From Lepidostoma basale (Eukaryota; Arthropoda; Insecta; Trichoptera; Lepidostomatidae): a DNA stretch of 64,000 nt. The notes under the pieces were generated by a model, which was given only the letters and a program-made list of their open reading frames with translations, was not told the origin of the DNA and ran no database searches. Every line of letters begins with the position of its first letter. Position 1 is the first letter of the stretch. The stretch spans positions 1,054,001 through 1,118,000 of the forward strand of contig JAHDVF020000060.1 in assembly GCA_022606425.2 (NCBI GenBank), given 5' to 3'. The translations under genes were made by a program, and so were the position numbers. Shown here piece after piece: positions 49,575-59,794 of this stretch.

Positions 49575-49785
49575 TGACGCGTGCTTTACCATCTTACGCA
49601 TTGCACAGTTTTATTATAGACATGAAATAATAAAAATGATATTGCTAATAAATGTAATATAAATAAAGAAATATTGTTCAGAGATTTATCATATCTTTGT
49701 TTCTCTTAGCGACTTCTTTCAATAATTTTCTGTTGTTAACATAATTATTTTGTATAGTTTATTTATACAGCACTTCATTTGTTGA
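49575..49785. other. Unassigned AT-rich stretch
   Basis: Nothing recognised. Confidence 0.35.
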
Positions 49786-49789
49786 TAAA

Positions 49790-49985
49790 GTGACGCAAAA
49801 ATAAATAAATGTTTTATATTTCGATGACATTTGATAATGCTTTAGACAGGCGAAACATGTAATTCACATTAAGTATAAAAAAACTAATATGAAACAGACG
49901 TTTTTATTCGTATTAATTATTTGATGTGGAGTTTTACATCATTGAACAAGAACAAATTTTATAATCAAAAGATATTATCAAAATG
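49790..49985 (+). mobile_element. H2 single arm
   Basis: TTGATAATGCTTTAGACAGG, CGAAACATGTAATTC, ATTCGTATTAATTATTTGAT, GTGGAGTTTTACATCATTG. The core's GTC is changed to GTA. Confidence 0.65.
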
Positions 49986-50084
49986 TAAAAATATGGTCAG
50001 ATTTTCAAAAAGTTAGTTTTTAAATAATTTGAGTCTATCTCATTGGCCTGTAAAATAAGATTCTTAAGCCTATATCATGTTGTA

Positions 50085-50220
50085 GAATAAATAAATATTT
50101 TCTTATTAATTTATCAGTTTTATAGGAGTTTTATTATATTTTATGGGAATGACATGTTTCGCCCTTCTAAGACATTATCAAATGTTCATTTGCCTTAGAA
50201 GGGCGAAACATGTCATTCCC
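50085..50220. mobile_element. H2 fold-back, interrupted by LINE C
   Basis: Left arm with minus-strand core (GACATGTTTCGCCCTTCTAA) and right arm with plus-strand core (GCCTTAGAAGGGCGAAACAT) meeting at ~50185. Interrupted at ATGTCATTCCC; continues at 50665-50850. Confidence 0.8.
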
Positions 50221-50664
50221 TTCTTCTTCTTCTTCTTCTTCTTTTGATAGATCTGACGATCTGTGACACAGAAATCATATCTCGTCGGATGATGAGATCC
50301 AGCTGTCCCTCCATCTCTTAGGCGGTCTTCCAGGTGGGCGGTGTCCGGAAGGGATTTCATAGGCGGCTGTATATGCGAGTCTGTCACCATCCATTCGGGC
50401 TACATGGTCCCTCCAGTATCTTCTTCTGGATCTACTCCACTGAACGATATCCTCTATTTCGCAGGTTTTTCTTATGTCTGCGTTGTGGACACGATCTCGG
50501 AGGGTTTTTCCAGTGATTGATCTTAGGACTTTCATCTCCGATGTTCTTAGTAGTTCCTTGGTTCGCACAGTGTCAGCCCGCGTCTCTACAGCGTACGTCA
50601 TGATGGGTCGCACGCATGTTTTGTAGATTCTGATCTTGCTTCATGATGGGTCGCACGCATGTTT
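50221..50664 (-). mobile_element. LINE C inserted in H2, 11-bp target duplication
   Basis: 112-codon frame on the minus strand: MRPIMTYAVETRADTVRTKE, LRTSEMKVLRSITGKTLRDR, CEIEDIVQWSRSRRRYWRDH, VARMDGDRL, GHRPPGRPPKRWRDSWISSS. AAG tail at 50221-50243. Flanked by ATGTCATTCCC at 50210-50220 and 50665-50675. A 23-bp stretch (CATGATGGGTCGCACGCATG) is repeated at the 5' end. Confidence 0.9.
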
Positions 50665-50850
50665 ATGTCATTCCCATAAAATATAATAAAACTAACTAAA
50701 AACTCCATATTCAATTATTTGTACGAATGAAAACGTTAGTTTTATTCCCATAAAATATAATAAAACTAACGTTTTCATTCGTACAAATAATTGAATATGG
50801 AGTTTTACATCATGGTTCAAGAAACAATAAATATGTTTTCTTATTGATGA
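50665..50850. mobile_element. H2 remainder with perfect 46-bp palindrome
   Basis: Inverted arms 50699-50743 and 50761-50806 are perfect mirror images around a 17-bp spacer. They contain AATTATTTGTACGAATGAAA and the H2 outer end (TATGGAGTTTTACATCATGG). Confidence 0.85.
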
Positions 50851-50869
50851 TTCCGGCAAAAATAACTTT

Positions 50870-51200
50870 AAATTGCCTACGAATATCTACCTGCTTAAAA
50901 TCAATAATTCTTATTCGCCGACGTTTCGGAGCGTGTATAAAACGCAATTTCTCTCATCTAAAGAAATCCCCACAGTCCGCCCCCTTCTCAGGAAAAGGAA
51001 GTAGGACCTGCGATACATTACTCGCTTCCGCCCCTATCCTGTTTCCCGCCTTCCGAAATTTAAATTCCGAACGAACGACTTCTTGTTCTCCCCACCCCGT
51101 CCTGCCCCGTAAGAAATGTGTTTATTTTGTTTCGGTTCGGGGGTGGAAAAATACAAGCCTGCGGAATTTATTACCCTCTGTGTTTGTCTTGAAGGTACCA
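50870..51200. other. Low-copy GC-richer stretch with weak core
   Basis: At 50918-50960, minus strand, TAGATGAGAG, a long loop, CTCCGAAACGTCGGCG echoes the ribozyme-like pattern. 51040-51180 is C/G-rich with no gene signal. Confidence 0.35.
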
Positions 51201-51229
51201 GAAAGAAATTAATCTAAATACATATGCAT

Positions 51230-51528
51230 ACATAGTAATACATCATACATTGTAATGAATATTTGGTATTTGATTTGGAATCAGACATATTTGAATAACG
51301 TTATTTTAAGAAACAGAGCTTAACCATAATAAATAAGATATAATTGACATTACGTTGTATATGAATAATCGAACTTACCACACTATTTCACATGTGGGTA
51401 AGTACTGAGACATAATTATTTACATACTGAAAAAGTTGGCAACAAACATGTTATTATAATTTATATCAATTGTATCACAATTGTATTTTTATTTTTCGAA
51501 TTACATTCATATTAATATTAATGTAACC
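51230..51528. other. Unassigned AT-rich stretch
   Basis: Nothing recognised. Confidence 0.4.
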
Positions 51529-51529
51529 C

Positions 51530-51656
51530 ACCTTCTTATAATGTTTATCTTCTTTAATTTATTATGATTCATCGTTTTTGACATATTTTATGTGTACTTG
51601 TTCCTTCTAATTACTGTTTTGTTTTTTTAATTATTAAATTATTATTATTGTGATAA
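51530..51656 (+). mobile_element. H1 long form, 5' part (host of LINE M)
   Basis: TTATCTTCTTTAATTTATTA, TTCTAATTACTG, AT-repeat. Collinear with 21260-21345. It resumes after LINE M at 52251. Confidence 0.7.
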
Positions 51657-51670
51657 TTATTATCATCATT

Positions 51671-52236
51671 CTTCTTCTTCTTCTTCTTCTTTGATGGTCC
51701 TACAGCCCATATCGAGCCTTAGCCCGCAGTATTCTTCGCCTCCAACTCCTCCTGAGCTCCTCTTCGACCCTCCAATCTGACACTCGTAACAATTTCGCCC
51801 CATCTCTCCCAACTTCCTCCCATCGCAGCCTTGGTTGCCCAATTGGTCTTCTACCACCTGGGTGCCACTCCAGCAATCTTTTTGGGGTTCGCGATGATGG
51901 CATCCTCTGCACGTGACCGGCCCGTCTCAGTCTATTCACTCTGACCTGTGTGGAGAGACTGGGAGCTTTGTAAATATGGTACAGTTCGTCATTATGCTGC
52001 ACTCTCCAGCCTTCACCGTCAATCACAGGTCCCAGAATCCTGCGCAGCACCCTTCTCTCAAAAGTATCCAGTCGCTCTGCGGATTTCGATGTCATTGTCC
52101 ACGCCTCACATTAATAGGTCACAACTGTTCGGATGATTGTTTTATACAGGATGATTTTGGTTTTCCAGTGTACGTTTCTTGATTTGAGAGCTGGTAGTAG
52201 AGAGAAGAATTTTTTGTTGCCAATTGTGATTCTTCT
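51671..52236 (-). mobile_element. LINE M inserted in H1, 14-bp target duplication
   Basis: 131-codon frame on the minus strand: MTSKSAERLDTFERRVLRRI, LGPVIDGEGWRVQHNDELYH, VNRLRRAGHVQRMPSSRTPK, GRRPIGQPRLRWEEVGRDGA, RRSWRRRILRAKARYGL-stop. AAG tail at 51671-51691. Flanked by TTATTATCATCATT at 51657-51670 and 52237-52250. Truncated at its 5' end (NRKKFFS). Confidence 0.9.
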
Positions 52237-52245
52237 TTATTATCA

Positions 52246-52250
<5 letters not shown>

Positions 52251-52293
<43 letters not shown>

Positions 52294-52565
52294 TAATTAT
52301 TATTATTACTATAATTTATTTCCGCCTTTAATATGTTCTCCTATAAATAGTAACTAACCGTTCTTTTAATTAAAATAATAAATCACCTAACTGAAATCAA
52401 CAACATCAAAGAAATTTTCAAATTGACATAGGAACAAATACAAACAAAGGTTAAAAAAATCACGAAAATTTGACAGTTGATGTAAAATTGTAACACTTGA
52501 TGATGTCATTTTAATACCTTTGTTTGTAACACCTGATATCGGTTGGCGAAACAGCTGTCGCGACA
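52251..52565 (+). mobile_element. H1 remainder with ribozyme-like remnants
   Basis: ACTAACCGTTCTTTTAATTA, ACAAATACAAACAAAGG, TTGATGATGTCATTTTAAT, a partial duplication, then CTGATATCGGTTGGCGAAAC and AGCTGTCGCG. The core is scrambled by a ~35-bp internal duplication. Confidence 0.65.
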
Positions 52566-52599
52566 TCTCCAGAAGTGTACAATAAAAATTTGGAATATT

Positions 52600-53062
52600 A
52601 TAATAACAGGAAGGATGAAAGTAGAATAAATGCAGTAGAAATGAGATCTCTTAGACGAATGTGTGGATATTCTGTGTATGATAGAGTGTCGAATGAAAAT
52701 ATAAGAAGTGAATGCGGTGCGAATGATGGTGTCATGAACAAAATAATGAAAGGATCATTAAGATGGTTTGGACATATGGAAAGAATGAATGAAGAAAGAA
52801 TGGTAAAAAAATTATATGTTAATGATGTAAATGGAACCAGAAATAGAGGAAGACCGAGGAAAACGTGGCACGATCAAATAAATCAAATATTGAATGTCGG
52901 CCATGTGAGGAGTCAGAGAAATCGACGCGCGTGCATGACACGATGTATGAATGTTGAGGAAGCGAGAGAAATATGTCAGGAAAGAAAAGTGTGGCAGTCC
53001 ATTCTTTCTGCCTACCCCTTCGGGGAGACGGCGTGATGGTTAGTTAGTTAGTTAGTTAGTGT
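52600..53062 (+). mobile_element. LINE A, well preserved
   Basis: ~145-codon frame: DESRINAVEMRSLRRMCGYS, VYDRVSNENIRSECGANDGV, GSLRWFGHMERMNEERMVKK, LYVNDVNGTRNRGRPRKTWH, CMNVEEAREICQERKVWQSI, LSAYPFGETA-stop, (TTAG)5 tail. Represents the YSVYDRVSNENIRS subfamily. Confidence 0.9.
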
Positions 53063-53109
53063 TGTATTATAAATTTAAAAGCTTATAATTAAATGTTAAT
53101 TTGTTTTTA

Positions 53110-53460
53110 TGAATGTATACAAATACTTGTAGACAAATACTGGATTTTTACCCATTGCCGGTTTCTTCCTTTCACATTGCATTAATAAAGATTTTCTGCT
53201 TAATGCTTACAAATTATCTCAATAGATGGTGCTAATGTTGATTGACCTACAAAATCTGAAGTTATTAAAAATAGTAGCATATATACAAGTTCCAAAAATT
53301 TGTCAGACGTGGTGTCGTAAGAAGGGCGGAATGGGGAATGTTGTTATCATAAAGTGATCGCTTAACCCAACCAATGACATTTCATAAGTTCTGTAAACGC
53401 CTCGGCTACCATATTCTGTTTCCAAAAAAATTACATCTTCGTCTATATTGAGATACCTAA
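53110..53460 (+). repeat. Dispersed repeat P1
   Basis: Matches 5670-5945 with an extra ~80 bp near its start (TTTTTACCCATTGCCGGTTT). See the other copies. Confidence 0.7.
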
Positions 53461-53464
53461 TAAA

Positions 53465-53980
53465 TATAAATAATAGATAAATATAAATAATAGATAAATC
53501 CTTATAAATGTTAATTAACATCATATAATAATGAAGGCAAAAACTATAATATAACAAATGCACACACTTCCTTAATATCTCCATAAATAATATAACGAAG
53601 GCGGTAAAACAAAAGCCTCCCCCTCGACACCTACCGCCATCTGTGGGCGGGCGGTGGAGACAACTACTCCACGGAAGAGGAAGCCACTAACAATGTAACA
53701 ATCCACAAAACGAAACAGGATAACACGCTTTCCGCAATCATTAAATCATGGCCGTCTTGAAACGTAACAAAACGGATTTTTGGTTGGAATAAAGTCGAAA
53801 TAGTTGTATAATTACCATAATGAACCCACGCATATTTATGAGCTGTTCAAATATCTCTGCAAAATATTTTAAAATAGATAACCTTGTGATTTTACTGAAA
53901 TCCCATGATGGAAGTTTGTTTTAAATAATAATTAAATAAAACGACATTTGTAATAATTAATTCTACTTTATGGTTGCGAG
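53465..53980. other. Unassigned, with GC-rich island 53590-53720
   Basis: GCCTCCCCCTCGACACCTAC and GGGCGGGCGGTGGAGA. No family match. Confidence 0.4.
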
Positions 53981-53984
53981 TCTT

Positions 53985-54435
53985 GGACTATGAAAATCTA
54001 GAAATGAGAAATGAGAACGAAATGATATCTCTTAGACGAATGTGTAGATACTCTGTGTATGATAGAGTGTCGAATGAAAATATAAAAAGTGGATGCGGTG
54101 CGAATGATGGTGTTAGGAACAAAAAATAATGAAAGGATCATTTGGACATATGGAAAGAATGAATGAAAAAGAATGGTAAAAAAAATATATGTTGACGATG
54201 TAAATGGAACAAGAAATAGAGGAAGACCGAGGAAAACGTGGCACGATCAAATAAATCAAATATTGAATGTCGGCCATGTGAGGAGTCAGAGAAATCGACG
54301 CGCGTGGATGACACGATGTATGAATGTTAAGGAAGCAAGAGAAATATGTCAGGAAAAAAAAGTGTGGCAGTCCATTATTTCTTCTTACTCCTTCAGTGAA
54401 ACGGCGTGATAGCTAGTTAGTTAGTTAGTTAGTTT
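53985..54435 (+). mobile_element. LINE A, frameshifted
   Basis: RRMCRYSVYDRVSNENIKSG, ERMNE, then frame shift, MVKKIYVDDVNGTRNRGRPR, CMNVKEAREICQEKKVWQSI, SSYSFSETA-stop. TAGTTAG tail. Confidence 0.85.
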
Positions 54436-54832
54436 TGGACTATGCGAACACCGGGGAGGTTCAAAATTTATGCTTGCGAGATGTAGTGCTGGCGACGAAT
54501 GCTGCGTATACTCTGGACGGCAAGATGAACAAACCAGTCAATCATTGACCAGCAAGACTCACGCGGATGGGCTCTCTGAGAGTGTTAAAATATTTTGAAA
54601 ACATAGCCCTGAGAGATCAGGACAACCTTGAAAAGCTCATCATCATGGGCAAAGTGGAGGGAAGGCGGCCACATGGACGACCACCGAGCCGCTGGTCTGA
54701 TTAAATCAGGGAGCTGACTGGTCTCTCATTAGCTGCAGCCTGGAGACTTACAGTTGACAGGAGCGCAGGGTCAATGGTATGCAGAATACACACGACCCTC
54801 AATCATGAGGAATACGACTAAGAATAAGAAGA
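54436..54832 (+). mobile_element. RTE-like LINE 3' end (RWSDQIR type)
   Basis: AARRSLWTARRTNQ-like start, VLKYFENIALRDQDNLEKLI, IMGKVEGRRPHGRPPSRWSD, IRELTGLSLAAAWRLTVDRS, ending near HTTLNHEEYD-stop. Also seen at 22245-22395. AAGAATAAGAAG tail. Confidence 0.75.
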
Positions 54833-54897
54833 ACTTCCACTTTTGTTTTTATTTCGACAGTTACAATTTTTTATTGATTTTCGTGAAATGATGTTGG

Positions 54898-54998
54898 CAG
54901 CGTCTTAGGGATCTCATCCCTACCGCATTTATTCTGCTCTCACCCTTCTTCTGCCAGTTCCATCCTTTATTTCCATACATACATCTAAGGGATCTCAT
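54898..54998 (-). mobile_element. LINE A fragment
   Basis: Minus strand MRSLRCMYGNKGWNWQKKGE, SRINAVGMRSLRR. The first block looks like YGSEAWNWQKK preceded by a second MRSLRC copy, so a short internal duplication. Confidence 0.65.
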
Positions 54999-54999
54999 C

Positions 55000-55550
55000 A
55001 ATGTCTAAGATTATTATTATATAGCAAAATATCTGGTTTATATTCAACGTACATAGTTTAACCAACTTTTAAAAATTAGGTTCTCGTAGATAAATTTGGA
55101 TCTCAAAATAAAATAAATTCTTTTTTGGCGTGTAAGTTTGCCGACCACGCCTTTGTGGTGATGTATGCGTGAAATCATATATTTTCTTGAAAAATCTAGT
55201 AATGCAAATAGCGCAATGGGTGGATAAGAATGTTAGTTAGTTTCATTGCGAAACCTCGTATCTTTCGTCCATCTGTTTCCGGTTCCGGCTCACGGACCGA
55301 CACCAGCGACACTTCCGAGCAAACGCGGAAGCTCAGAGTTGTTTACAAATTCTTTTGTCACATTCTTAAGAACGTTTGTGTTCTCGCATATCCAGACACA
55401 TAATTCGTTACATATACTCGTAATGTATTATAAATAAAAGCGAAATAGGGGTGATTTAGTGGACGTAAATAAATATTTTCACTATTGATTTAGCTAAGCG
55501 TTATGCTTATGCGTTATCAACCGTTGAGATAATATGATATGTAAGGCAGG
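55000..55550. other. Unassigned stretch
   Basis: No family match. 55240-55330 is GC-richer. Confidence 0.4.
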
Positions 55551-55554
55551 ACAA

Positions 55555-55728
55555 GACGACCTTCGTGGCAGAGTGGTAAGAGCTCTGACTTTCATACCGA
55601 AGGTTCCGGGTTCGATTCCCGGCGATGGCAGTGTAATTGTCACACTGTCTTTGGGTCTGGTGTAGAATTCACGTGACAATAAATTGGCTACCTATCACAT
55701 GTCACGAGAATGAATATAATGGCTAAAA
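55555..55728 (+). mobile_element. tRNA-derived SINE, tailless
   Basis: GACCTTCGTGGCAGAGTGGT with the best box A, TAAGAGCTCTGACTTTCATA, box B GGTTCGATTCC, CAGTGTAATTGTCACACTG, TGTAGAATTCACGTGACAAT, CACATGTCACGAGAATG. Ends before the LINE-like tail. Confidence 0.9.
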
Positions 55729-55924
55729 AATAAATTGTACACAGTAATAAGGTTCAAACGACCTTTTGTATACATTAAAAAAAAAATTATTGGAAAGCAA
55801 TATAGTGAATTTTTTTTTAAATTTCATGATAAAAGTTTATTGTAAATAATGAAAAAGAATATTATTTTGTTTTTTAATGTATAATAAGTTATAAATCCAC
55901 TATTAGTAGTGTCTTCGATCGGTT

Positions 55925-55965
55925 TCGGCAGCTCGCTTCTAGGTTCTAGACCAGAGGTTCCCGTA
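55925..55965 (-). ncRNA. H6-type core fragment
   Basis: Minus strand CTAGAAGCGAGCTGCCGAAA, CCGATCGAAGACAC. Matches the H6 core at 13340-13385 only in order. Confidence 0.3.
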
Positions 55966-55971
55966 CCGTAG

Positions 55972-56341
55972 ACCCCTTTCCGATTTTTTTCTATTTTGTG
56001 TAGACCCCCTGTTTCCTAAAATAGATATTTTTCAGGCCAAAAAAATCTAAAACAAAAATGTCGGAATTTGTTGTCGACCTTTTTTTAACTCATTTGTGGA
56101 ATGTCCGATCTTTGACCTTAAAAAAAGAAAAAGGTCGCCGAAGATTTCGATCGTCCAATTTCCACAAATGAGCTAAAACAAAGGTCGCCAACGATTTCGA
56201 TATTCATTTTGCGTTTCAATATTCAGCTTCAATTTAGTTGAGCCATCTCGTGGACTCCCAATTTTTCTCACAATTGTCGTAGACTCCTTGAAAGTGGCCA
56301 CAGACCCTTGGGGGTAAACCACTTTGGGAATCACCGTTCTG
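55972..56341. mobile_element. hAT-like non-autonomous element
   Basis: Termini CAGAGGTTCCCGTACC and, inverted, CAGAACGGTGATTCCCAAAG resemble hAT ends (CAG.GGTTCCCAAA). An internal inverted pair TAACTCATTTGTGGAA / TTCCACAAATGAGCT lies at 56090 and 56155. No transposase. The 8-bp target duplication is not clear (GTTCTAG / GTTCTGT at the edges). Confidence 0.5.
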
Positions 56342-56409
56342 TTTTTTCCAATTTCGATTTTATTATTCTCAAAACATATCTAAGTTTTATATATTATCAG
56401 GAGAATGAA

Positions 56410-56516
56410 ACACTAACTAAATAACTAATTAACTAACTATCACGCCGTCTCTCCGTAGGGATAGGCAGAAATAATGGACCGCCACACTGTTCTGTTCTGA
56501 CATTCTTCTATCGATT
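56410..56516 (-). mobile_element. LINE A, 3' part of SINE-split copy
   Basis: TTAG-type tail, ACGGCGTGATAGTTAG, RMSEQNSVAVHYFCLSLRRD in the shadow frame. Continues at 56769. Confidence 0.85.
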
Positions 56517-56768
56517 ATTCTCTTTTTTAATAGAATCGCTATTAACATCATGACAGCATGAGCCAAATCGATGTAAAGGTAATTATAGCAATCATAGTAA
56601 CTTTCGGGACACGTGATAGGTAGCAAATCTATCACCATTTTATTGTCACGTGAATTCTACACCAGACCAAAGAAAGTGTGACAATCACACTACCCTCGCC
56701 GGGAATCGAATCCGGAACCTTCGGGGTGGCAGTCAATGTACTTACCACTTGGCCACGAAGGTCGTCTA
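56517..56768 (-). mobile_element. tRNA-derived SINE, full length, nested
   Basis: Minus strand from GACGACCTTCGTGGCCAAGT through box B (GGATTCGATTCCC) and CACGTGTCCCGAAAG to TTTACATCGATTTGGC..AGCGATTCTATTAAAAAAGAG. The AAT tail has become AAAAAG-rich. It interrupts LINE A between its CTCGCTTCCT and CTACATTCATACATC segments. Confidence 0.9.
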
Positions 56769-57190
56769 CATTAATACATCTTGTCATGCACGCACATAGA
56801 TTTCTCCGACTCCTCACGTGACCGACATTTAATATTTGATTGATCTGATCTTGTCACGTTTTCCTCGGCCTTCCTCTATTTCTAGTTCCGTTCACGTCGT
56901 TTACATATACCTTCTTCACCATTCTGTTTTCAATCATTCCTTCCATGTGTCCAAAACCATCTTAACGACCCTTTCATTATTTTGTTCATAACACTTCCAT
57001 TCGCACCGCATTCACTTCTTATATTTGCATTAGACTCTATCATATACAGATTTACTACACATTTGTCTTAGAGATCTTACTTCTACTGCATTCATTATAT
57101 TTTCATCTTTCTTTTTTGCCAGTTCTATGCTTCACTTCCATGTATAAAGGTCGGCACAATAACACTATTAAGCATTGCCATCTTAGCTTT
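56769..57190 (-). mobile_element. LINE A, 5' part of SINE-split copy
   Basis: Minus strand MAMLNSVIVPTFIHGSEA.. (with a 1-bp slip), RRNVC.S.YDRV.C.YK, NEN.MVKKVYVND, RRIEEGRGKRDKI. Many frameshifts; same subfamily as 27250-27817. Confidence 0.85.
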
Positions 57191-57199
57191 TATACGAAA

Positions 57200-57890
57200 A
57201 CGAAACACAAAAAGATATTTAAGAAAACTTGTATGATTTAAAAATGTTCTCTTGTTAAATATAGTGCCCACTGAAATGTGTATTATTTTTATTATAAGTG
57301 ATTAAATATTAAAATGAGTATTTTGTACGGAAGCACTGACCTTTTACTTTTTTAATACGTAGTGAATTTAAATCCCTGCATTTAAAAATCTGCGTGTCGC
57401 CATTCAAAAACGGAACGTCGAACATCTGCCATCGAAATTTAAATATTCGTTCGGATTTCGAATATCGCGATAAAAATTGCATTGTCGCGATGGTCAGTTG
57501 CCGTTTTTTAATTTTTTTAAATCGCTGTTCCATTGTGTTGGATTACGCGCCGTTTTTCCGCAAAGGGGTTCGCAAGGACCCGCTGACCGGCGCAGGGTTA
57601 AAAGAAGCTTGACCGGTTTGGTAACAATGGATGGCGTTCTACCCTCTGGCGACCGGACGGGTTTATTCGGACAAAGGTTATACGGGTGCTGCTCGAAGAC
57701 TAGCGGTCATCCAACAACAGATGTTTTTTCGTTATTGTTGCAGTAATATATGCACGCATGAAAAAAATCATATTTCGTGATTGTAGAAGTATGTGCCATA
57801 AATTTAAATCAGAGTTTGATATGGTGACACAATGGAGTTCTTGTAACGACCTTTATATTTATTTATTTGTAAAAATAAATTTTCCTGATT
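57200..57890. other. Low-copy GC-richer island
   Basis: 57410-57700 has GCGCCGTTTTTCCGCAAAGG, ACCCGCTGACCGGCGCAGGG and GGCGACCGGACGGGTTTATT. Short frames lack domains or splice context. Nothing repeated. Confidence 0.45.
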
Positions 57891-57894
57891 TAAT

Positions 57895-58115
57895 TGTATA
57901 TCAATAGAGACGAAGATGCAAATCGGAAACTGAATATGGTTGATCAAGGTGTTTACAGGACTTATGACCTGTCATTGGTTGGGTTAAGTGCACACTTTAT
58001 GTAATTACAACATTCCCCATTCCACCTTTATTATGACCATGTCTGAAAATTTTTTTGGAAGTTGTATATATGTTAAAGTCCAACACCAGAATTCACATGT
58101 CAGTTTCAATGCGCC
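57895..58115 (-). repeat. Dispersed repeat P1, inverse copy
   Basis: Plus strand shows ACAGGACTTATGACCTGTCA, TTGGTTGGGTTAAGTG and ACATTCCCCATTCC, the inverse of P1. Confidence 0.65.
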
Positions 58116-58117
58116 AT

Positions 58118-58570
58118 CTAATTTGTTTCAATGACAATTTGATTAATTTATTCAATAATATTTTAAAGTTCTTGCTCGTATTGGATTCTTTGAAGTGCCT
58201 AATTACAGTTAATTTAAAAAAAAACGGCAGATACGTGGAATATAAATTAAATAAACATAAATGTCCGGATCGTCCAGCTGACAATAAGTGCACCATCTAA
58301 AATAACTGTTGAATTATTTTTATTTTGTTATTTTATTTCATATCATTGTATTTTATATAATTTGTTTAAGATTTATTTTGTGGACTTTCGACGATCAAAG
58401 TGTGCGCGGGAGATGCCAATTGGTGGCGATGAGGTTCGCAACCCATCACACCACGTCTCTCGCGGGGGCGAAAAGAGAAGGATGGAGTGCCGCATCGGTT
58501 AAAGTGTGGCAGTCCATTATTTCTGCCTACCCTTTCGGGGAAACGGCGTCATGGTTAGTTAGTTAGTTAG
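58118..58570 (+). mobile_element. Element B
   Basis: TTTCAATGACAATTTGATTA, TTTTAAAGTTCTTGCTC, ACGGCAGATACGTGGAA, then GTGCGCGGGAGATGCCAATT, CACGTCTCTCGCGGGGGCGA and the LINE A-like 3' end, TTAG tail. Only one ACGG box, so shorter than 28100-28858. Confidence 0.85.
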
Positions 58571-58571
58571 A

Positions 58572-58985
58572 TAGTTATTTGTTTATTTATTTATTTATAC
58601 ATGATACACAAATGAGACATTACAAACGAAAAACATTTAGGCGACTCATTTGGACACAAAACGGTGTTACAAAGATAAGATAAAACAACATGAGACCAAA
58701 AAATCATACATATCAGAAGGAGTCCAAATATGTCGACGTCAGTAAGTCAATACTCTTTCCAGAATTTGTAATATTTTTTCTATGAATACTGCCTCACTGA
58801 TACTGAAAATGTCCAAATCCGAGATGATTAGATTCAGCGTCCGAATTGCTCTTCCTACTGGTATCACCAAAGGCAGGTTGGTTCTGCGTGACGAAGCGAA
58901 TGATTCCGGAAAAAGAGAAAATAATGTTTTAACAATTCGGTTGAAATGATCGGTAATTTTCAACGTGGAAAACATCACCCAATAG
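58572..58985 (-). mobile_element. LINE J 3' end, AAAT-tailed
   Basis: Minus strand: SRRTNLPLVIPVGRAIRTLN, LIISDLDIFSISEAVFIEKI, LQILERVLTY-stop at ~58739, then UTR to an (AAAT)n tail at 58577-58592. Upstream codons are lost. Confidence 0.8.
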
Positions 58986-59179
58986 TTTGAGAATATAAAA
59001 TGCTTTAAACTATTGCGTGATAAGCCTATTTTAATAATATAAAATATTAAATTTCAATAAAGAAAAATAATGCTGGCTGAATGAAAGCTTTGTGAACAAA
59101 ATAATATTTCTTATTCTTTGTCTGCGTTCTGCGAAGAGAGAAGAAAGAACAAAAGCATGTAAGTTCCAAAATAAATCTT

Positions 59180-59400
59180 TATATCATCTCTCAGATCATG
59201 TAAACAATTTTATAATATTTATAAAATGTATCTTTATAATATGTATCATTGAAGAAGGACTGGTTGTCCGAAATATGTCTGATATGTAATTTAAAAAAGT
59301 TAAAGTTAGTGTTGTATATACAAAGTATATAAAAAATAAATGAAAGAAATAAAACATCTACAACACAAAGTATGGCAAACATTGAGGAAACAATAGTTTA
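59180..59400 (+). mobile_element. H3 element
   Basis: Core 59249-59279: TTGAAGA, A, GGAC, loop TGGTT, GTCC, GAAATATGTC. Followed by TGATATGTAATTTAAAAAAG and TGTATATACAAAGTATATAA. Confidence 0.6.
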
Positions 59401-59401
59401 T

Positions 59402-59790
59402 TTCCATAAAAGAGTTATGATACTAAGGTAGGTTTAATCTCTCATCTAGAGACCCTTTTGAGGACACGACAGGATGGTTAAATCAACCCTTAAATACGCA
59501 ACATAGGGGTAACGCAGATGACCGCTACGTGCAACCCTACAATGAAATAACTAGAAAAACCTGTTTTCGCTATGTTCAATAAATTTTTAGCCCCGTTGTC
59601 CGTCAATAGCCAAGGGTTTTTGTAATAAAACTAATGTTTTGTATTGAATTTTTATTATTAAATATTACAATGCAGTTTCCGCTGCATCTGGCTGTTTCAC
59701 TTTGTCTCAAATTACACGGTTTTACCCTATTTTTAATGGTCAAATAAGGGTCGATCGATTTTCAATTGATTTTTTTGGTAGTAATTACAA
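59402..59790. other. Unassigned stretch
   Basis: No gene or repeat family recognised. Confidence 0.4.
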
Positions 59791-59794
59791 TGTT

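Noticed and set aside
55557..55640. A functional tRNA gene with perfect B box
   Set aside because: Same SINE head, continuing into the SINE body and lacking an acceptor stem.
57394..57746. Overlapping 72- and 89-codon frames as exons
   Set aside because: GC-rich DNA gives long frames by chance. No recognisable domain in either frame.
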